Shown: one piece after another, positions 17,297 through 27,800 of the stretch
Position numbering within the stretch: the stretch's first letter is position 1
How the letters are laid out: the number at the start of each line of letters is the position of its first letter
Assembly: GCA_001872685.1 (NCBI GenBank)
Contig: MNWS01000226.1
Coordinates: forward strand, 1-33,743
Length of the DNA: 33,743 nucleotides
Direction: 5' to 3'
Source of the DNA: Fidelibacterota bacterium CG1_02_48_14
GTDB taxonomy: Bacteria; Fidelibacterota; UBA8477
Position numbers and translations under genes: made by a program
Notes under the pieces: model-generated
The model's input: the letters and a program-made list of their open reading frames with translations, nothing else
Databases searched by the model: none
Told to the model about the DNA's origin: nothing

Positions 17297-18637
17297 ATGA
17301 ATCATTCATCAGTCTTTCTGAAATTCAGCGTTGGTCTGAACTTACTGTTGCTATTGGCCTGTACCGGGAATCAGCCGGATGTAAAACCACACGCGCACCA
17401 GCAACAAGAGATGGTCGCAGTCCAGAAACCAATTGAAATTTTACCAGTACTCACGGGAATTGATGTTCTGGAGAGGATTAATTTCGCTCCGATTCAGGGC
17501 AAAACCGTAGCTGTCGTGTGCAACCATACCGCCCTGGATAAGCAGGGTCGGCATTTAGTGGATATTTTGTACGAATCACCGGATGTCACCTTGAAAGCCA
17601 TTTTCGCACCCGAACATGGTTTTCGCGGCGTGACCGAGGGGGGATTTGATATAAATGACTCGCTGGATCAGAAGACCGGCGCCATGATTTACAGCATTTA
17701 TGGTGACATTCGCAAACCGACCGCGCAGATGCTTAATGGTGTTGACATGATTATTTTTGACATTCAGGATGTGGGCGCACGGTTTTACACCTATATCTCC
17801 ACTATGGGGAATGTGATGGAAGCGGGTGCGGAACTCGGCATTCCGGTGATGATTCTTGATCGCCCCAATCCAATTTCTGGTTTTACGGATGGCAATATTC
17901 TGGACCTCAAATTCCAGAGTTTTGTAGGGATGTTTCCAATTCCGATTCAGCACGGCATGACAGTTGGGGAATTGGCTCGAATGATTCAAGGCGAGGGCTG
18001 GATCAATCAAGCCGCCGATTTAGATTTGCGCATCGTGAAAAATGAGGGCTGGAGTCGCGATCTGTTTTTCAACGAAACTGACTTGAAATGGGTTGATCCG
18101 TCACCCAACATGCGCAACCTGAATGAAGCGCTGATTTACCCCGGAATGTGCCTCCTCGAAGCCAATATCTGCGCTGAAGGTCGGGGGACTGACAAGCCTT
18201 TTGAGTGGGTCGGCGCACCGTTCATCGATGGGAAACAATTGGCCACCGCCTTGTACGCCGGCGGCTTGGAAGGTGCTACCGTCGAGCCTATCTCATTTGT
18301 ACCCAGGGATATGCCCGGTCGTGCTGTGAACCCGAAATTTGAAGGCCAAAAAGTTAATGGCATCCAAATCCGGGTGACCGAGCCCATGGAATTTCAGCCG
18401 GTTCAGTTCGGCGTGAAATTCCTGGTAACGGTCAAACGGCTTTATCCCAGAGATTTTAAGTGGGTAAGTGAGAGCCGCGCTGCAAGATTGTGGGGCAGCG
18501 AAACACTGGTGCAGATGATCGCTGCCGGGAAATCTGCGGATGACATTATCGCAAGTTATCAACCGGAACTTGACCAATTCAAACTTAGGCAGCAGCGATA
18601 TTTGCTCTATCCGAGCAGTCGGGCGGGCAATTTATAG
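17297..18637 (+). CDS. namZ: DUF1343/NamZ-family lipoprotein (GH171), copy 2
   Basis: The 446-aa protein has a lipoprotein signal (LLLLLAC, lipidated C22), a 20-30-residue polar linker rich in H and Q (KPHAHQQQEM), then a full DUF1343 domain. Hallmarks are VAVVCNHTALD, IFAPEHGFRGVTEGGFD, MIIFDIQDVGARFYTYIS, ILDRPNPISGF and HGMTVGELARM. It keeps the same motif order as copy 1 but differs along its whole length, so the copies are old paralogues or separate acquisitions. A difference in chain-length or linkage preference would explain keeping both. GGAGAGG precedes the ATG. It is the last gene of the run, and a repeat array follows. Confidence 0.9.
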   Translation: MNHSSVFLKFSVGLNLLLLLACTGNQPDVKPHAHQQQEMVAVQKPIEILPVLTGIDVLERINFAPIQGKTVAVVCNHTALDKQGRHLVDILYESPDVTLKAIFAPEHGFRGVTEGGFDINDSLDQKTGAMIYSIYGDIRKPTAQMLNGVDMIIFDIQDVGARFYTYISTMGNVMEAGAELGIPVMILDRPNPISGFTDGNILDLKFQSFVGMFPIPIQHGMTVGELARMIQGEGWINQAADLDLRIVKNEGWSRDLFFNETDLKWVDPSPNMRNLNEALIYPGMCLLEANICAEGRGTDKPFEWVGAPFIDGKQLATALYAGGLEGATVEPISFVPRDMPGRAVNPKFEGQKVNGIQIRVTEPMEFQPVQFGVKFLVTVKRLYPRDFKWVSESRAARLWGSETLVQMIAAGKSADDIIASYQPELDQFKLRQQRYLLYPSSRAGNL

Positions 18638-18737
18638 TCAGAGCATGATGCTGATTACGAATTCTTCAATGTCAAATGACGAATGTCAAAGCTCAAAGCT
18701 CCAAGCTCCAAGCTCCAAGCTCGAATAACGATTTTCC

Positions 18738-18772
18738 CGCTCGCCCTTCGACGCCGCTCAGGGTGACGAGCG
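18738..18772 (+). repeat. REP-like hairpin, copy 1 (copies at 18957-18991 and 19176-19210)
   Basis: CGCTCG pairs with CGAGCG and CCCT with AGGG, around TCGACGCCGCTC. This forms an imperfect stem-loop of the kind found in bacterial repetitive extragenic palindromes. It recurs exactly at the 219-bp period. Confidence 0.75.
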
Positions 18773-18843
18773 GTGAATGTCCAATGTCTAATGCCAATGT
18801 CAAAGCTCGAATACTAACCCACCCCCGGCGACTGCCGAGCCAC

Positions 18844-18881
18844 CCCGCCTCCCTGGGGGATCCCTTCGGGGCAAGCGGGGG
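18844..18881 (+). repeat. GC-rich hairpin within the 219-bp unit (second copy about 219 bp downstream)
   Basis: CCCCGC at the left pairs with GCGGGG at the right. The interior CCCTGGGGGATCCCTTCGGGG can fold further. It occurs once in each complete 219-bp unit and is absent from the partial third unit. Confidence 0.6.
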
Positions 18882-19287
18882 CTAAGACTACCAATGACGA
18901 ATGTCCAATGTCAAGGCTCAAGGCTCAAGGCTCCAAGCTCAAATATCCGATGAACCCGCTCGCCCTTCGACGCCGCTCAGGGTGACGAGCGGTGAATGTC
19001 CAATGTCTAATGCCAATGTCAAAGCTCGAATACTAACCCACCCCCGGCGACTGCCGAGCCACCCCGCCTCCCTGGGGGATCCCTTCGGGGCAAGCGGGGG
19101 CTAAGACTACCAATGACGAATGTCCAATGTCAAGGCTCAAGGCTCAAGGCTCCAAGCTCAAATATCCGATGAACCCGCTCGCCCTTCGACGCCGCTCAGG
19201 GTGACGAGCGGTGAATGTCCAATGTCCAATGTCAAATGTCTAAGCACAAGGCTCCAAGCTCAATTATCGATGAACCCGCTCACCCGC

Positions 19288-22200
19288 TCACCAGACATCC
19301 GGCACGGTGTCAAGCACAATCCGGAGTTTACTGGCAAGCGCTTGCACGGTGAATGGTTTTTGGATGAAATTAACGCCGTCATCCAGCACCCCGCGATGCG
19401 CAATGACATTAGCAGGATAGCCTGACATGAAAACGACTTTGATGCGCGGGTACAACTCCTGAACGCTGGTGGAAAACTCACGACCATTCATCTCAGGCAT
19501 CACCACATCTGTCAGTAGCAGATCAATTTTGTGCTGTTTCTCAGTTTCCAATAGCGACAACGCGTCCCGGGGTCTTCCCACTGCAATAACCCGATATCCC
19601 AGACTCGTCAGGATCGCCTTGGTCATTTCAAGAACTTCCCGCTCATCTTCTACAATCAGGATCGTCTCACCCTGGCTGCTACGAACTGTCCCGGAGTCCT
19701 GCAACATCTGTTTAGCGGTCAATCCCTTGAATCGAGGTAAATAAATGGTGAATGTGGTTCCAAAACCGGGTTCGCTGTCCACGGTGATAAAGCCATCGTT
19801 TTGTTTCACTATTCCGTAAACTGTCGCCAGGCCTAACCCTGTTCCCTTACCAACTTCCTTGGTCGTGAAAAATGGTTCAAAAATTTGTTCGGCAGTCGCC
19901 GTATCCATGCCAATACCATTATCACTGACGGAAATGGAGACATAATCACCCGGGCTTGAGCCTGGGTGTTCAGCACAAAATGACTCGTCAGAGACAATGT
20001 TACGGGTAGAAATTTTGATCTGACCCACACCGGAAATGGCATCCCGGGCGTTCACACATAGGTTGGTCAAAATTTGGTCTATCTGTGATGGATCAATTTT
20101 TACCGACCAAATCTCTTCACCGGGATTCCACTCCAGATCAATTTCTTCATTGATCAGCCGGTGTAACATTTCCACCGATTGTTCAATGGCATAGTTCAGT
20201 TCCAGTGACTGTGGGTGAATGGCTTGTTGCCGGGCAAAGGTCAAAAGTTGCCGGGTAATCTCAGCCGAGCGGTAGGTTGCCCGGAGGATGCCCTTTAAAT
20301 CGGCTTCCACTGTTTGTTTCTGTTCCAACCTTTCAAGCGCCATTTCGGCGTGTCCGCTGATGACGCTTAACATGTTGTTATAGTCATGAGCAACACCGCC
20401 AGCCAACCGTCCCACCGCTTCCAACTTTTGTGACTGCGCCAATTGATCCTGGAGTTTATCATGCTCCGCCTCAGCCAGTTTGCGATCAGTGATGTCCTGA
20501 AAAGATCCAATCATGTGGGTACATCGCCCGGTAATACTAAATACCGGGGAGACACTAACCACGCCCGATTTCTGACCAACACGCAGGTTGAAATTTTCTT
20601 CCCAGGTCACGGTCTGTTTTTCCTCAATTGCGCGTTCAAGATTCGCACGGAATTGATTTAGAGAGGCTTGGGGAATGACATTTGCCAGCGTTTGGCCGAG
20701 GACTTCTTCAGAGTGCGCACCGGTCATTTTCAGGAATGCAGGATTGACGGATTCGAACCTGAACCTGGGACCGGCTTCCACCGTCAGAGAGAAAATTCCG
20801 TCTGCTACTGAGCTATAAATCAGATCGAGTTGCTGATTTTGTAGTTGTAATGCTGCTTCAGATTTTTTCCGGGCAGAAATATCCCGGACGATGACCTGCA
20901 CACCCACCTCCCTGTCGAGACTGATCGATGTTGTCGCGACTTCGGCGTCAAAAACCCGTCCCTTGCGTGAGATCATTTTTTCCTCAATGAGGGGGACTTG
21001 TCTTTTGTGTTTTGTAATATTTTCAACCCGTTCTCTCATAAGATGGTGGAAATCGGGATGGATAAGATCCATCACCGGCGTATTTATAAAATCCTTTAGA
21101 TCCGATACTTCAAACAATTTCAGCGCAGCGGCATTGGCATACTGAATGAATCCGTTGATCTGAATGTATAATGCGTCTGGTGATGCCTCTACCAGATTAC
21201 GGAATTTCTCTTCACTCTCCTCTATACGCCGCGCAGCATTCACCTGGGTCGTAATATCGGAAATGACATGTACCGCCCCCGTCAATTCGCCGTCATCACT
21301 CCAAATCGGATCGGCAACAACTCTGAATATCCGGTCGTTCATCTCCATCTCTATGCTTTCGCGTTGATTTGACGCTTGCATTTCTATAAATGGGCAATAA
21401 GAAAGTGGTTCGTCACAAGCATGCACGATATGGTAGCAATAATGAAAATTGATCTCTTGATCGGTTTTGTTAAACAGCTTTTTGAACGCCTCGTTGCTTT
21501 GCTGGATTTTCTGGTCGCTGTCCAGTAAAGCAATGGCATCATCACTGGCATCAAAAGTTTTTGACCAATTATTAGCGAAATTACGAATCCGCGAATCAGC
21601 TCGTTTTTGCGCAATGATGTTCCAGGTGATGTCCCCCAGATAACCAATACTCTCTAAATCGTCCTCCGAATATTCAGTCTCACGATTCCCGATTCCAAAC
21701 ACAGCCACCACATGATCGTTGCGAATAATGGGGATCACCATTTCACGAGTTAACTCGGCGTGTCCTTCGGGCAACCCTTTCTTATTCGGCAGCGATGCAT
21801 AATCATTGTGAATAATGGGTCGTTTTTGTCGGATACTATCCGCCCAAATGCCTGCTGAGGATACGGGATAGTGAATTTGTTCGCCTTCGGCGTGACAATA
21901 GATTGCGCGAGTCTGGGTAGACCACTGTTGCAGCAGAATGGTTTCCTGATCCTCCTCCACAAAATGGTAAAAGCCGATGGGGCTGTCCGTATAGGCGCAC
22001 ATTTCATCCAATGTTTTTACCAATAATTCATCAATGGTGTGTGTGGTGGCGTAATCGTGAAGTAAAACGCGCAGTTGCAGCAACAAATGGGAACGTTGAT
22101 CCTCCGTCCGATCCCGGAAGGAAAGCACCGCACCAATAATTTTACCCGAATTATCAAAAATTGGTGCTGCATTGTCGGTAATGGGAATTTCCCGGCCATC

Positions 22201-23514
22201 GCGAGTCAGGAGTAAAGGATATTCAACGGCAGTGACAGGTTTTTTGTCATCCAGCGCCAGGAGTACAGGATGAGGTGGCGACTCACGTGTGTCCCGGTTA
22301 ATGATTTTGTACACCTCCGTGACTGACTTACCCAGGGCATCCGGTCCTTTCCAGCCCGTAAGCACCTCTGCAGCCGGGTTCATAAATTCAATGAACCCTT
22401 TCGTATCGGTGGAAATCACCCCATCACCAATGGCGTGCATCATCACACTATGGCGTTCTGATTCGGTGCTGTAGGCTAGTTCCGACTCGTAGAGATTTTG
22501 GAAGTGTTTTTTCAGCTTTATTTGCCAGAGCATGAATCCGCCAACGACACCCAACCCAAACAACACCGCAATCAAAACCAGGATAAATCCGGAATGTTTA
22601 TGCCAGTGTGCATAAATTTCGTCCGAATCGATTTTGGAAATCAGGAGCATTTCGGAATTTGGAACCGGTAGGATATAGGCTGTGGTAAGGACATTTCGAT
22701 AATCAAGACCCGTTACAATTCCCCTCTGACCATTGATGGCTTTAACAGCGACGTGTTCTGATTTGGCAACATCCATTTTAAAAGTAAGTGCTGTCTTGGG
22801 ACGGTGTCGCAAATCATTCAGATATTCCGCTTTTTGGCTGGATTTCCGTATGAGCAGCGTTTCGGCAGATTTGCTGGATGTTGGCCAGGATTGGATCAGT
22901 GGATAGAGAAATTGCTCAGGATTCAGGACAATAACCAGTGCGCCCATGAGATTAGAATCTGTGTCAATGTCTTGATACACCGGCGCAACAACACCCAACT
23001 CGGGTGAAAGCGTATCCATATCCTGTAAATGCAGCGTGATAATTTCCGGTCGGTGATTTTGCAGTACTGCATGGAAAGCGGTGCGGAAGGCATTGTCGTT
23101 CTCCGTGTGACCATTCAAACTGAGAAGTTGCTCTCCAACGGAAGACATCAATACGACATCAATGGATTCATTTTGTCTGACGATACTCTTGAAATGGAGT
23201 AGCAGATCGCCACGGTTGGCGGCAGAAGGATCGCCCATATATCGCAACAAGCTCTGTCTTAATGGCGAATCAGCGGCGTAATCGGTCGCGTCTTCCATCT
23301 GATCTTCAATCCAAAGCGAAATTTGGCTGACTTTAATCTGGGCGATGGATGCCAGTTCATCTTCTGCATTTTTTTGCATCATCCTGGCTTGTGCGTGGTA
23401 AAAAGCGAACCCGCCCGTTACAATTCCCGCCAGAATGAGCAGGAATATCGTGCGCAGCCATCCCGGAAAGACCTGCCTTTGGATTTGATTGATTCTGGAA
23501 ATGGTTACCGTCAA
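19288..23514 (-). CDS. Membrane-bound hybrid sensor histidine kinase with multiple PAS, GAF and receiver domains
   Basis: I start at TTG 23514 because GGGGGGAAAG lies just before it (1408 aa). The track start TTG 23589 has a poor ribosome site and adds 25 residues; there is no ATG. One membrane helix (about 19-41), an external sensor region of about 270 residues and a second helix (about 311-333) are followed by PAS, GAF, and three more PAS-like domains ([18 protein letters not shown] is one). The HisKA has H1043 in GGVAHDYNN. The ATPase domain shows N-box [19 protein letters not shown] and [14 protein letters not shown]-terminal receiver has D1336 in [13 protein letters not shown]. It autophosphorylates on a signal and passes phosphate to its receiver. 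No output domain is present, so a further partner is needed. Confidence 0.93.
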   Translation of the reverse strand: MTVTISRINQIQRQVFPGWLRTIFLLILAGIVTGGFAFYHAQARMMQKNAEDELASIAQIKVSQISLWIEDQMEDATDYAADSPLRQSLLRYMGDPSAANRGDLLLHFKSIVRQNESIDVVLMSSVGEQLLSLNGHTENDNAFRTAFHAVLQNHRPEIITLHLQDMDTLSPELGVVAPVYQDIDTDSNLMGALVIVLNPEQFLYPLIQSWPTSSKSAETLLIRKSSQKAEYLNDLRHRPKTALTFKMDVAKSEHVAVKAINGQRGIVTGLDYRNVLTTAYILPVPNSEMLLISKIDSDEIYAHWHKHSGFILVLIAVLFGLGVVGGFMLWQIKLKKHFQNLYESELAYSTESERHSVMMHAIGDGVISTDTKGFIEFMNPAAEVLTGWKGPDALGKSVTEVYKIINRDTRESPPHPVLLALDDKKPVTAVEYPLLLTRDGREIPITDNAAPIFDNSGKIIGAVLSFRDRTEDQRSHLLLQLRVLLHDYATTHTIDELLVKTLDEMCAYTDSPIGFYHFVEEDQETILLQQWSTQTRAIYCHAEGEQIHYPVSSAGIWADSIRQKRPIIHNDYASLPNKKGLPEGHAELTREMVIPIIRNDHVVAVFGIGNRETEYSEDDLESIGYLGDITWNIIAQKRADSRIRNFANNWSKTFDASDDAIALLDSDQKIQQSNEAFKKLFNKTDQEINFHYCYHIVHACDEPLSYCPFIEMQASNQRESIEMEMNDRIFRVVADPIWSDDGELTGAVHVISDITTQVNAARRIEESEEKFRNLVEASPDALYIQINGFIQYANAAALKLFEVSDLKDFINTPVMDLIHPDFHHLMRERVENITKHKRQVPLIEEKMISRKGRVFDAEVATTSISLDREVGVQVIVRDISARKKSEAALQLQNQQLDLIYSSVADGIFSLTVEAGPRFRFESVNPAFLKMTGAHSEEVLGQTLANVIPQASLNQFRANLERAIEEKQTVTWEENFNLRVGQKSGVVSVSPVFSITGRCTHMIGSFQDITDRKLAEAEHDKLQDQLAQSQKLEAVGRLAGGVAHDYNNMLSVISGHAEMALERLEQKQTVEADLKGILRATYRSAEITRQLLTFARQQAIHPQSLELNYAIEQSVEMLHRLINEEIDLEWNPGEEIWSVKIDPSQIDQILTNLCVNARDAISGVGQIKISTRNIVSDESFCAEHPGSSPGDYVSISVSDNGIGMDTATAEQIFEPFFTTKEVGKGTGLGLATVYGIVKQNDGFITVDSEPGFGTTFTIYLPRFKGLTAKQMLQDSGTVRSSQGETILIVEDEREVLEMTKAILTSLGYRVIAVGRPRDALSLLETEKQHKIDLLLTDVVMPEMNGREFSTSVQELYPRIKVVFMSGYPANVIAHRGVLDDGVNFIQKPFTVQALASKLRIVLDTVPDVW

Positions 23515-23817
23515 ACTTTCCCCCCGGGGTCGGGCGATCTTCAAACCCGCCTGAATGAACCTGATGCGGCGACTTGAATCTAAGACCAATGCCGGATCAT
23601 CACATAAAGGTCGCCTTCTGAATTATCCATTCCGGTGGTGGATTAAGTTATGAATCCGCAAAAACAATCCTATCAAATTTCCTTAATGTGGAATCCGCAA
23701 CGGTATCGTGACCCTTTCAGGGCACCATTTTTTAACGGGAAATCGTGACAAATGGACCAATTAACCGAATCAAGACTATTAATGTTTCAATAGTTGGTTA
23801 ATAGATTACCTTTGCCG
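23515..23817. other. Divergent intergenic region between histidine kinase and MazG-like gene
   Basis: About 300 bp separate the divergently oriented genes. A 10-bp direct repeat GAATCCGCAA occurs at 23652-23661 and 23691-23700. A small CCCT-TTC-AGGG hairpin lies near 23713. No confident promoter pair was recognised. The left 75 bp may be coding if the kinase starts at 23589. Confidence 0.4.
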
Positions 23818-24174
23818 ATGAATATGCCAGACAAACTCAATATTTTGAATGAGTCGATCCGCGCGTTTATTGAGGAGCGGGATTGGGAACAATTCCATTC
23901 ACCCAAAAATTTGGCCATGGCACTGAGTGTGGAGGCTGGTGAGTTACAGGAACATTTTCTGTGGCTGACACAGGCTGAGAGTCGAGAATTGACACCGGGT
24001 AACCTTTCTGAAGTCGAAGATGAAATTGGCGATGTCATGGTATATTTATTGCGGTTGTGCGATGTATTGGGAGTTGATCCCATTCGGGCGGCAACCCAAA
24101 AAATGGTGAAAAACGGAGTGAAATACCCAGTTGAGAAGTCTCGTGGAAACGCCAAAAAATACACCGATTTGTGA
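23818..24174 (+). CDS. MazG-like nucleotide pyrophosphohydrolase
   Basis: I start at ATG 23818 (118 aa). The track start TTG 23794 adds 8 residues, and ATG 23824 is also possible. The protein matches the small all-alpha MazG/RS21-C6 (dCTP pyrophosphatase-like) type: FHSPKNLAMALSVEAGELQE, then EVEDEIGDVMVYLLRL. The paired acidic motifs ExxE and ExxD bind magnesium. These house-cleaning enzymes hydrolyse noncanonical (d)NTPs to monophosphates in the cytosol. The tail VKYPVEKSRGNAKKYTDL is typical of the family. It stands alone between two signalling genes, with no functional link visible. Confidence 0.9.
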   Translation: MNMPDKLNILNESIRAFIEERDWEQFHSPKNLAMALSVEAGELQEHFLWLTQAESRELTPGNLSEVEDEIGDVMVYLLRLCDVLGVDPIRAATQKMVKNGVKYPVEKSRGNAKKYTDL

Positions 24175-24202
24175 CGACAGAATCGCTTCGACTTCGCCGG
24201 AT

Positions 24203-24231
24203 TTGACTGGAATTTTTCGACATACTATTGA
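24203..24231 (+). promoter_or_regulatory. Candidate sigma70-like promoter for the receiver gene
   Basis: TTGACT and TATTGA are separated by exactly 17 bp, about 60 bp before the receiver gene ATG. The -35 matches five of six consensus bases and the -10 four of six. Confidence 0.4.
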
Positions 24232-24291
24232 TTTTAATTCCATATATTTATTTGAGTTGTGGGGTAGGAACATAACGGGAGCACCTGAAAG

Positions 24292-24696
24292 ATGAATCAA
24301 ACAGAAAAAACGTTTGCAGATTATAAAGGGACTGAAAATGTTCTGGTTGTGGAGGACGAAGAGATGACCAGAAATATGGTAACAGAGATATTGGAAGGAT
24401 TGGGCTACACAGTTCTGAATGCTCCGAATGCCGAGACTGCCATCGAAATTTCTGACGATTTTGAGGACGATATTCACCTCCTGCTCTCGGATGTCATCAT
24501 GCCACTCATGAATGGTAAACAATTGTCTAATCAACTAGCCATGTCCCGCCCCACCATGAAAGTGCTGTTTATGTCCGGCTATACCGACAACATGCTGGCG
24601 CCTTACGGCATTCTCGAGGAAAATATTCACTTCCTGCAAAAGCCATTTTCTGTCAAGATTCTGACCCAAAAAGTACGCGAGACGCTTGATAGCTAG
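24292..24696 (+). CDS. Stand-alone receiver-domain response regulator
   Basis: The 134-aa protein is a single CheY-like receiver. It has the acidic pair in VLVVEDEEMT (about 18-27), the phosphoacceptor D67 in LLLSDVIMPLMNG, the conserved T/S position as S in VLFMSGY and the lysine in FLQKPFS. There is no DNA-binding or enzymatic output domain. GGGAG precedes the ATG. Its motifs closely echo the receiver at the end of the nearby hybrid kinase ([27 protein letters not shown]), so the two are probably related by descent and may share a phosphate donor. The partner is unproven. A 183-bp gap without a clear gene follows. Confidence 0.93.
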   Translation: MNQTEKTFADYKGTENVLVVEDEEMTRNMVTEILEGLGYTVLNAPNAETAIEISDDFEDDIHLLLSDVIMPLMNGKQLSNQLAMSRPTMKVLFMSGYTDNMLAPYGILEENIHFLQKPFSVKILTQKVRETLDS

Positions 24697-24879
24697 ATCA
24701 TAACTGAATTCGCCATCCCAGCCATTTACCTGACTCTGTTCATTATTCTCCTCTGATGAGGCTCGGTTTTCATATCGCTCCGGTTTCTGTAATTATTCGC
24801 TGCAATCCCAAAGAACCCATCTAAATTCCCCACCGCTATGCAAAGAAAGACAGTTTCTAACAGGACAAGGTAAACTCAC

Positions 24880-27800
24880 ATGGCTCATGCGAATAAATTT
24901 GGCACTTTCAGCGGCGTTTTCACACCCGCGATCCTGACAATTCTGGGCGTCATCATGTACATGCGTCTGCCGTCAATCGTGGGTCAGGTTGGTCTGATTG
25001 CCACCCTGGGTATTATCCTCTTGGCGCACGTCATTTCGGTGACAACCGGACTCAGCGTCTCCTCTATTGCAACGGATAAAAAGGTGAAAGCCGGCGGCAC
25101 CTATTACATGATTTCCCGGAGTTTGGGATTGCCCATTGGTGGTACGCTTGGTTTAGCGCTCTTCGTCGGTCTCTCCTTCAGTGTCAGTTTGTACATCATC
25201 GGATTTTCTGAAAGCTTCATCAATTTTTGGGGTTGGAGCATCAATAAGAATACGATTCGACTGGTGGGTTCCGGTGTTTTGGTTCTGGTCACGACCGTAA
25301 CCTTTATCAGTACCGCTCTGGCGATCAAAACCCAGTATTTCATCATGGCTGCAATTGTTCTGTCATTGGCATCGATATTTCTGGGGTCACACGGAACCAC
25401 ATCAGTGCCGCACATTGCCCTGCCAACGACCGCGGTACCACTTGTGGTTCTTTTCGCGATTTACTTTCCGGCGGTCACCGGTTTTGAAGCCGGTGTTTCC
25501 ATGTCCGGTGATCTGAAAGATCCGAAACGCTCAATCCCAATCGGCACGATCACCGCTATTTCGGTTGGGCTGGTTGTCTATGTTACCATGGCAATCTTTT
25601 TTGCTTACCGTGTAGACCCGGACGAGTTGGTAAACAATCCAAACGTGTTGTTGGAGATTTCACTTTTTCCCCCACTGGTTCTGGCGGGCATTTGGGGCGC
25701 TACGATTTCATCGGCATTGGGAAGTATTCTGGGGGCACCGCGCATTCTCCAGGCGATTTCAGCCGATCGCATTACACCCCGGATTTTTGCCACCGGTGTT
25801 GGGAAGGAAAACGAACCCCGGAACGCACTGCTCCTGACTTTCATGATCGCTGAAGTCGGAATCTTAATCGGAGAATTGGATGTTATCGCCCGGGTTGTGA
25901 CCATGTTTTTCATCATGACCTATGGATTTTTGAATACCAGTTGCGCGATTGAAAGCTGGGCTAGTCCTGATTTCCGGCCCGATTTTAAAATCCCAAAAAC
26001 GGTGAGCATTATTGGCGCATTAGCAGCGTTTTTGGTGATGATTCAATTGGACTTTGTGGCCATGATCGGCGCAACATTGATTCTGGGAGCGCTCTTTTTT
26101 TACCTCAAACGCCGTGAATTGACGCTGGAATCCGGTGATACCTGGGAGGGTGTCTGGTCATCACTCGTACGAACTGCACTGCACCGCTTGAGCAAAGGTG
26201 AGGTTCATCAGCGTAACTGGCGACCCAATCTGATCTTATTCAGTGGCGGTAAAGGAGCTCGACCACATCTGGTTGAATTGGGACGGTGGTTGGTCGCCCG
26301 GCGTGGCATATTGTCCGATTTTCAGCTCATCGAAAATCCCAAAGTTTCGAGTCTGGTGATCCGGAACCGTAAGGAAATTGAGCTCGCAAATGCCGCGATT
26401 CCGGAAGAGGAGAATTTTACGGGTCGCTTCGTCCGCCGGGCTGAAACGAACGACATCTATGCCACGATGCAGGAAATCGTCAAATTCTATGGTTTTGCCG
26501 GGGTGGAGCCGAATTCTGTTTTATTGGGCTGGGGGCGGAATAGTCGTGAACCAAAAAAGTTCGTGGACGTTTTGGCGACCTTGCAACAGATGGATTATAA
26601 TGTTTTACTGCTGGATCATGATGATGTACGCGGCTTCGGTGACCACGCCAGCGTTGACATCTGGTGGCGGGGTGGCGGAAATAATATTAGTCTGGCGTTA
26701 GCGCTCATTCGTTTTCTGGCTTCAAGTGACGATTGGCGGGAAGCCAACATCCGACTTCTCATCGTGAATGATGATGAAAGTGCGTTGCGGGAAACCATTC
26801 TCAAACATGCCAACAACATTTTGGAAGAGTACCGCCTGGACGCCGATGTCAAAGTCATCAATAATGCCATTGAGCAGAAAAATTTCCAGGAAATTATTCG
26901 GGTTGAGTCGGCCCATTCAGATTTTACAATCATCGGAATCCCACCGCTGAACACTCGGGATCCACTGAGTTATGTGGATTTCGTGAATCAGATCGCCAAC
27001 GACCTGGGATCGGTTCTCTTGATCCATGCCTCGTCATTTTTTGAAGAATTGTATGTGGGCATTAATCAGGAAAGTACCGCCGCGCCGGATGAAATCAACA
27101 TTCTGGCGATGGAATCGTCCAACCTGCCGGTGGTTGTTCCGCCCCGGGCTGAGTTGACAGCCAGCGCCATTGAACGGCTCACCGCGGCTCTGGACCAAAT
27201 GAACATCAGGTTGACCGATCAGCATCTGTACAAGGTCATTTCACAACAACTGGCTTTGATCGGGCAATTCCAGGATTTAACTGAACGAAGTTTTGATGCC
27301 TTAGAGCGCAATTTCACCAAAGATGCCAGGCTTCGTAATCGTCGGGCTTTGCTCCGGGTAAACAGCGATTTTCTTTTCCAGGCTCAACGGCTGCTCACCG
27401 AATTCCGTCAGACGGATTTGCCGCTTCAGAAAGCAGCTTTGACGGATGGTGTCGAACATCACCGCAGCCAGATAAAAGAGCTGATTGCAGCCCAGCCCGG
27501 ATCCATCACCCTTGCCTTTACCCGAAGTGAGTACAGGAGCGCAAAGGAAAGCGGTTACCTGATGCGGCAGTATCAATTCTGGAAAAGATTCAGCGCTAAA
27601 CTTTCACGCAAAAATGTCATTTCTCACCAGGTAAAATTCCGGGAATTGGTTGCCGGGCAACTCGCCAACAAATACGATCCGATGTTGTTGAGCGTCCTTG
27701 AGCGATTCGGCATTTACAGCTATCAAACCGTTGCCGACCTCCAAAAGGCGATCAGTTTAGTCCGGGAAAGCTTTGGCATATTGGAAAATCGCATTCTTGC

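Larger units (their letters stand above)
18676..19275 (+). repeat. Non-coding repeat array with 219-bp tandem units
   Basis: The 650 bp between the convergent NamZ copy 2 and histidine kinase genes hold no credible gene. The core is a 219-bp unit present in two copies that look identical by eye (18738-18956 and 18957-19175), plus the start of a third (19176 to about 19226). Degenerate pieces lie at both ends. Each unit contains a REP-like hairpin, a GC-rich hairpin and runs of 7-mers of the AAGCTCC/AAGGCTC type with ATGTCCA repeats. The 67-101-aa ORFs of the track here (18676, 18901, 19120) are products of the repeat and begin at the ATG of the AATGTCC motif. Confidence 0.9.

Noticed and set aside
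17576-18577. Antisense ORFs of 83-144 aa within NamZ copy 2
   Set aside because: They are opposite an intact DUF1343 gene and show no ribosome site or recognisable domain.
18738-19226. Possible CRISPR array from the periodic repeats
   Set aside because: The whole 219-bp period is conserved, with no short repeat plus variable spacer pattern, and no cas gene is present.
18676-19425. Three similar ORFs of 67-101 aa (18676, 18901, 19120 +)
   Set aside because: They are translations of the 219-bp repeat and its hairpins, two are the same peptide, none has a ribosome site, and the last runs into the kinase gene antisense.
23700-23750. Possible terminator CCCT-TTC-AGGG followed by T residues
   Set aside because: The stem is 4 bp, and the location between divergent genes makes a terminator unlikely.
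24046-24534. 162-aa antisense ORF
   Set aside because: It overlaps the certain MazG-like and receiver genes on the other strand.
24740-24780. Possible terminator CCTC-TGAT-GAGG after the receiver gene
   Set aside because: The stem is only 4 bp and the T run is weak and offset; not convincing.
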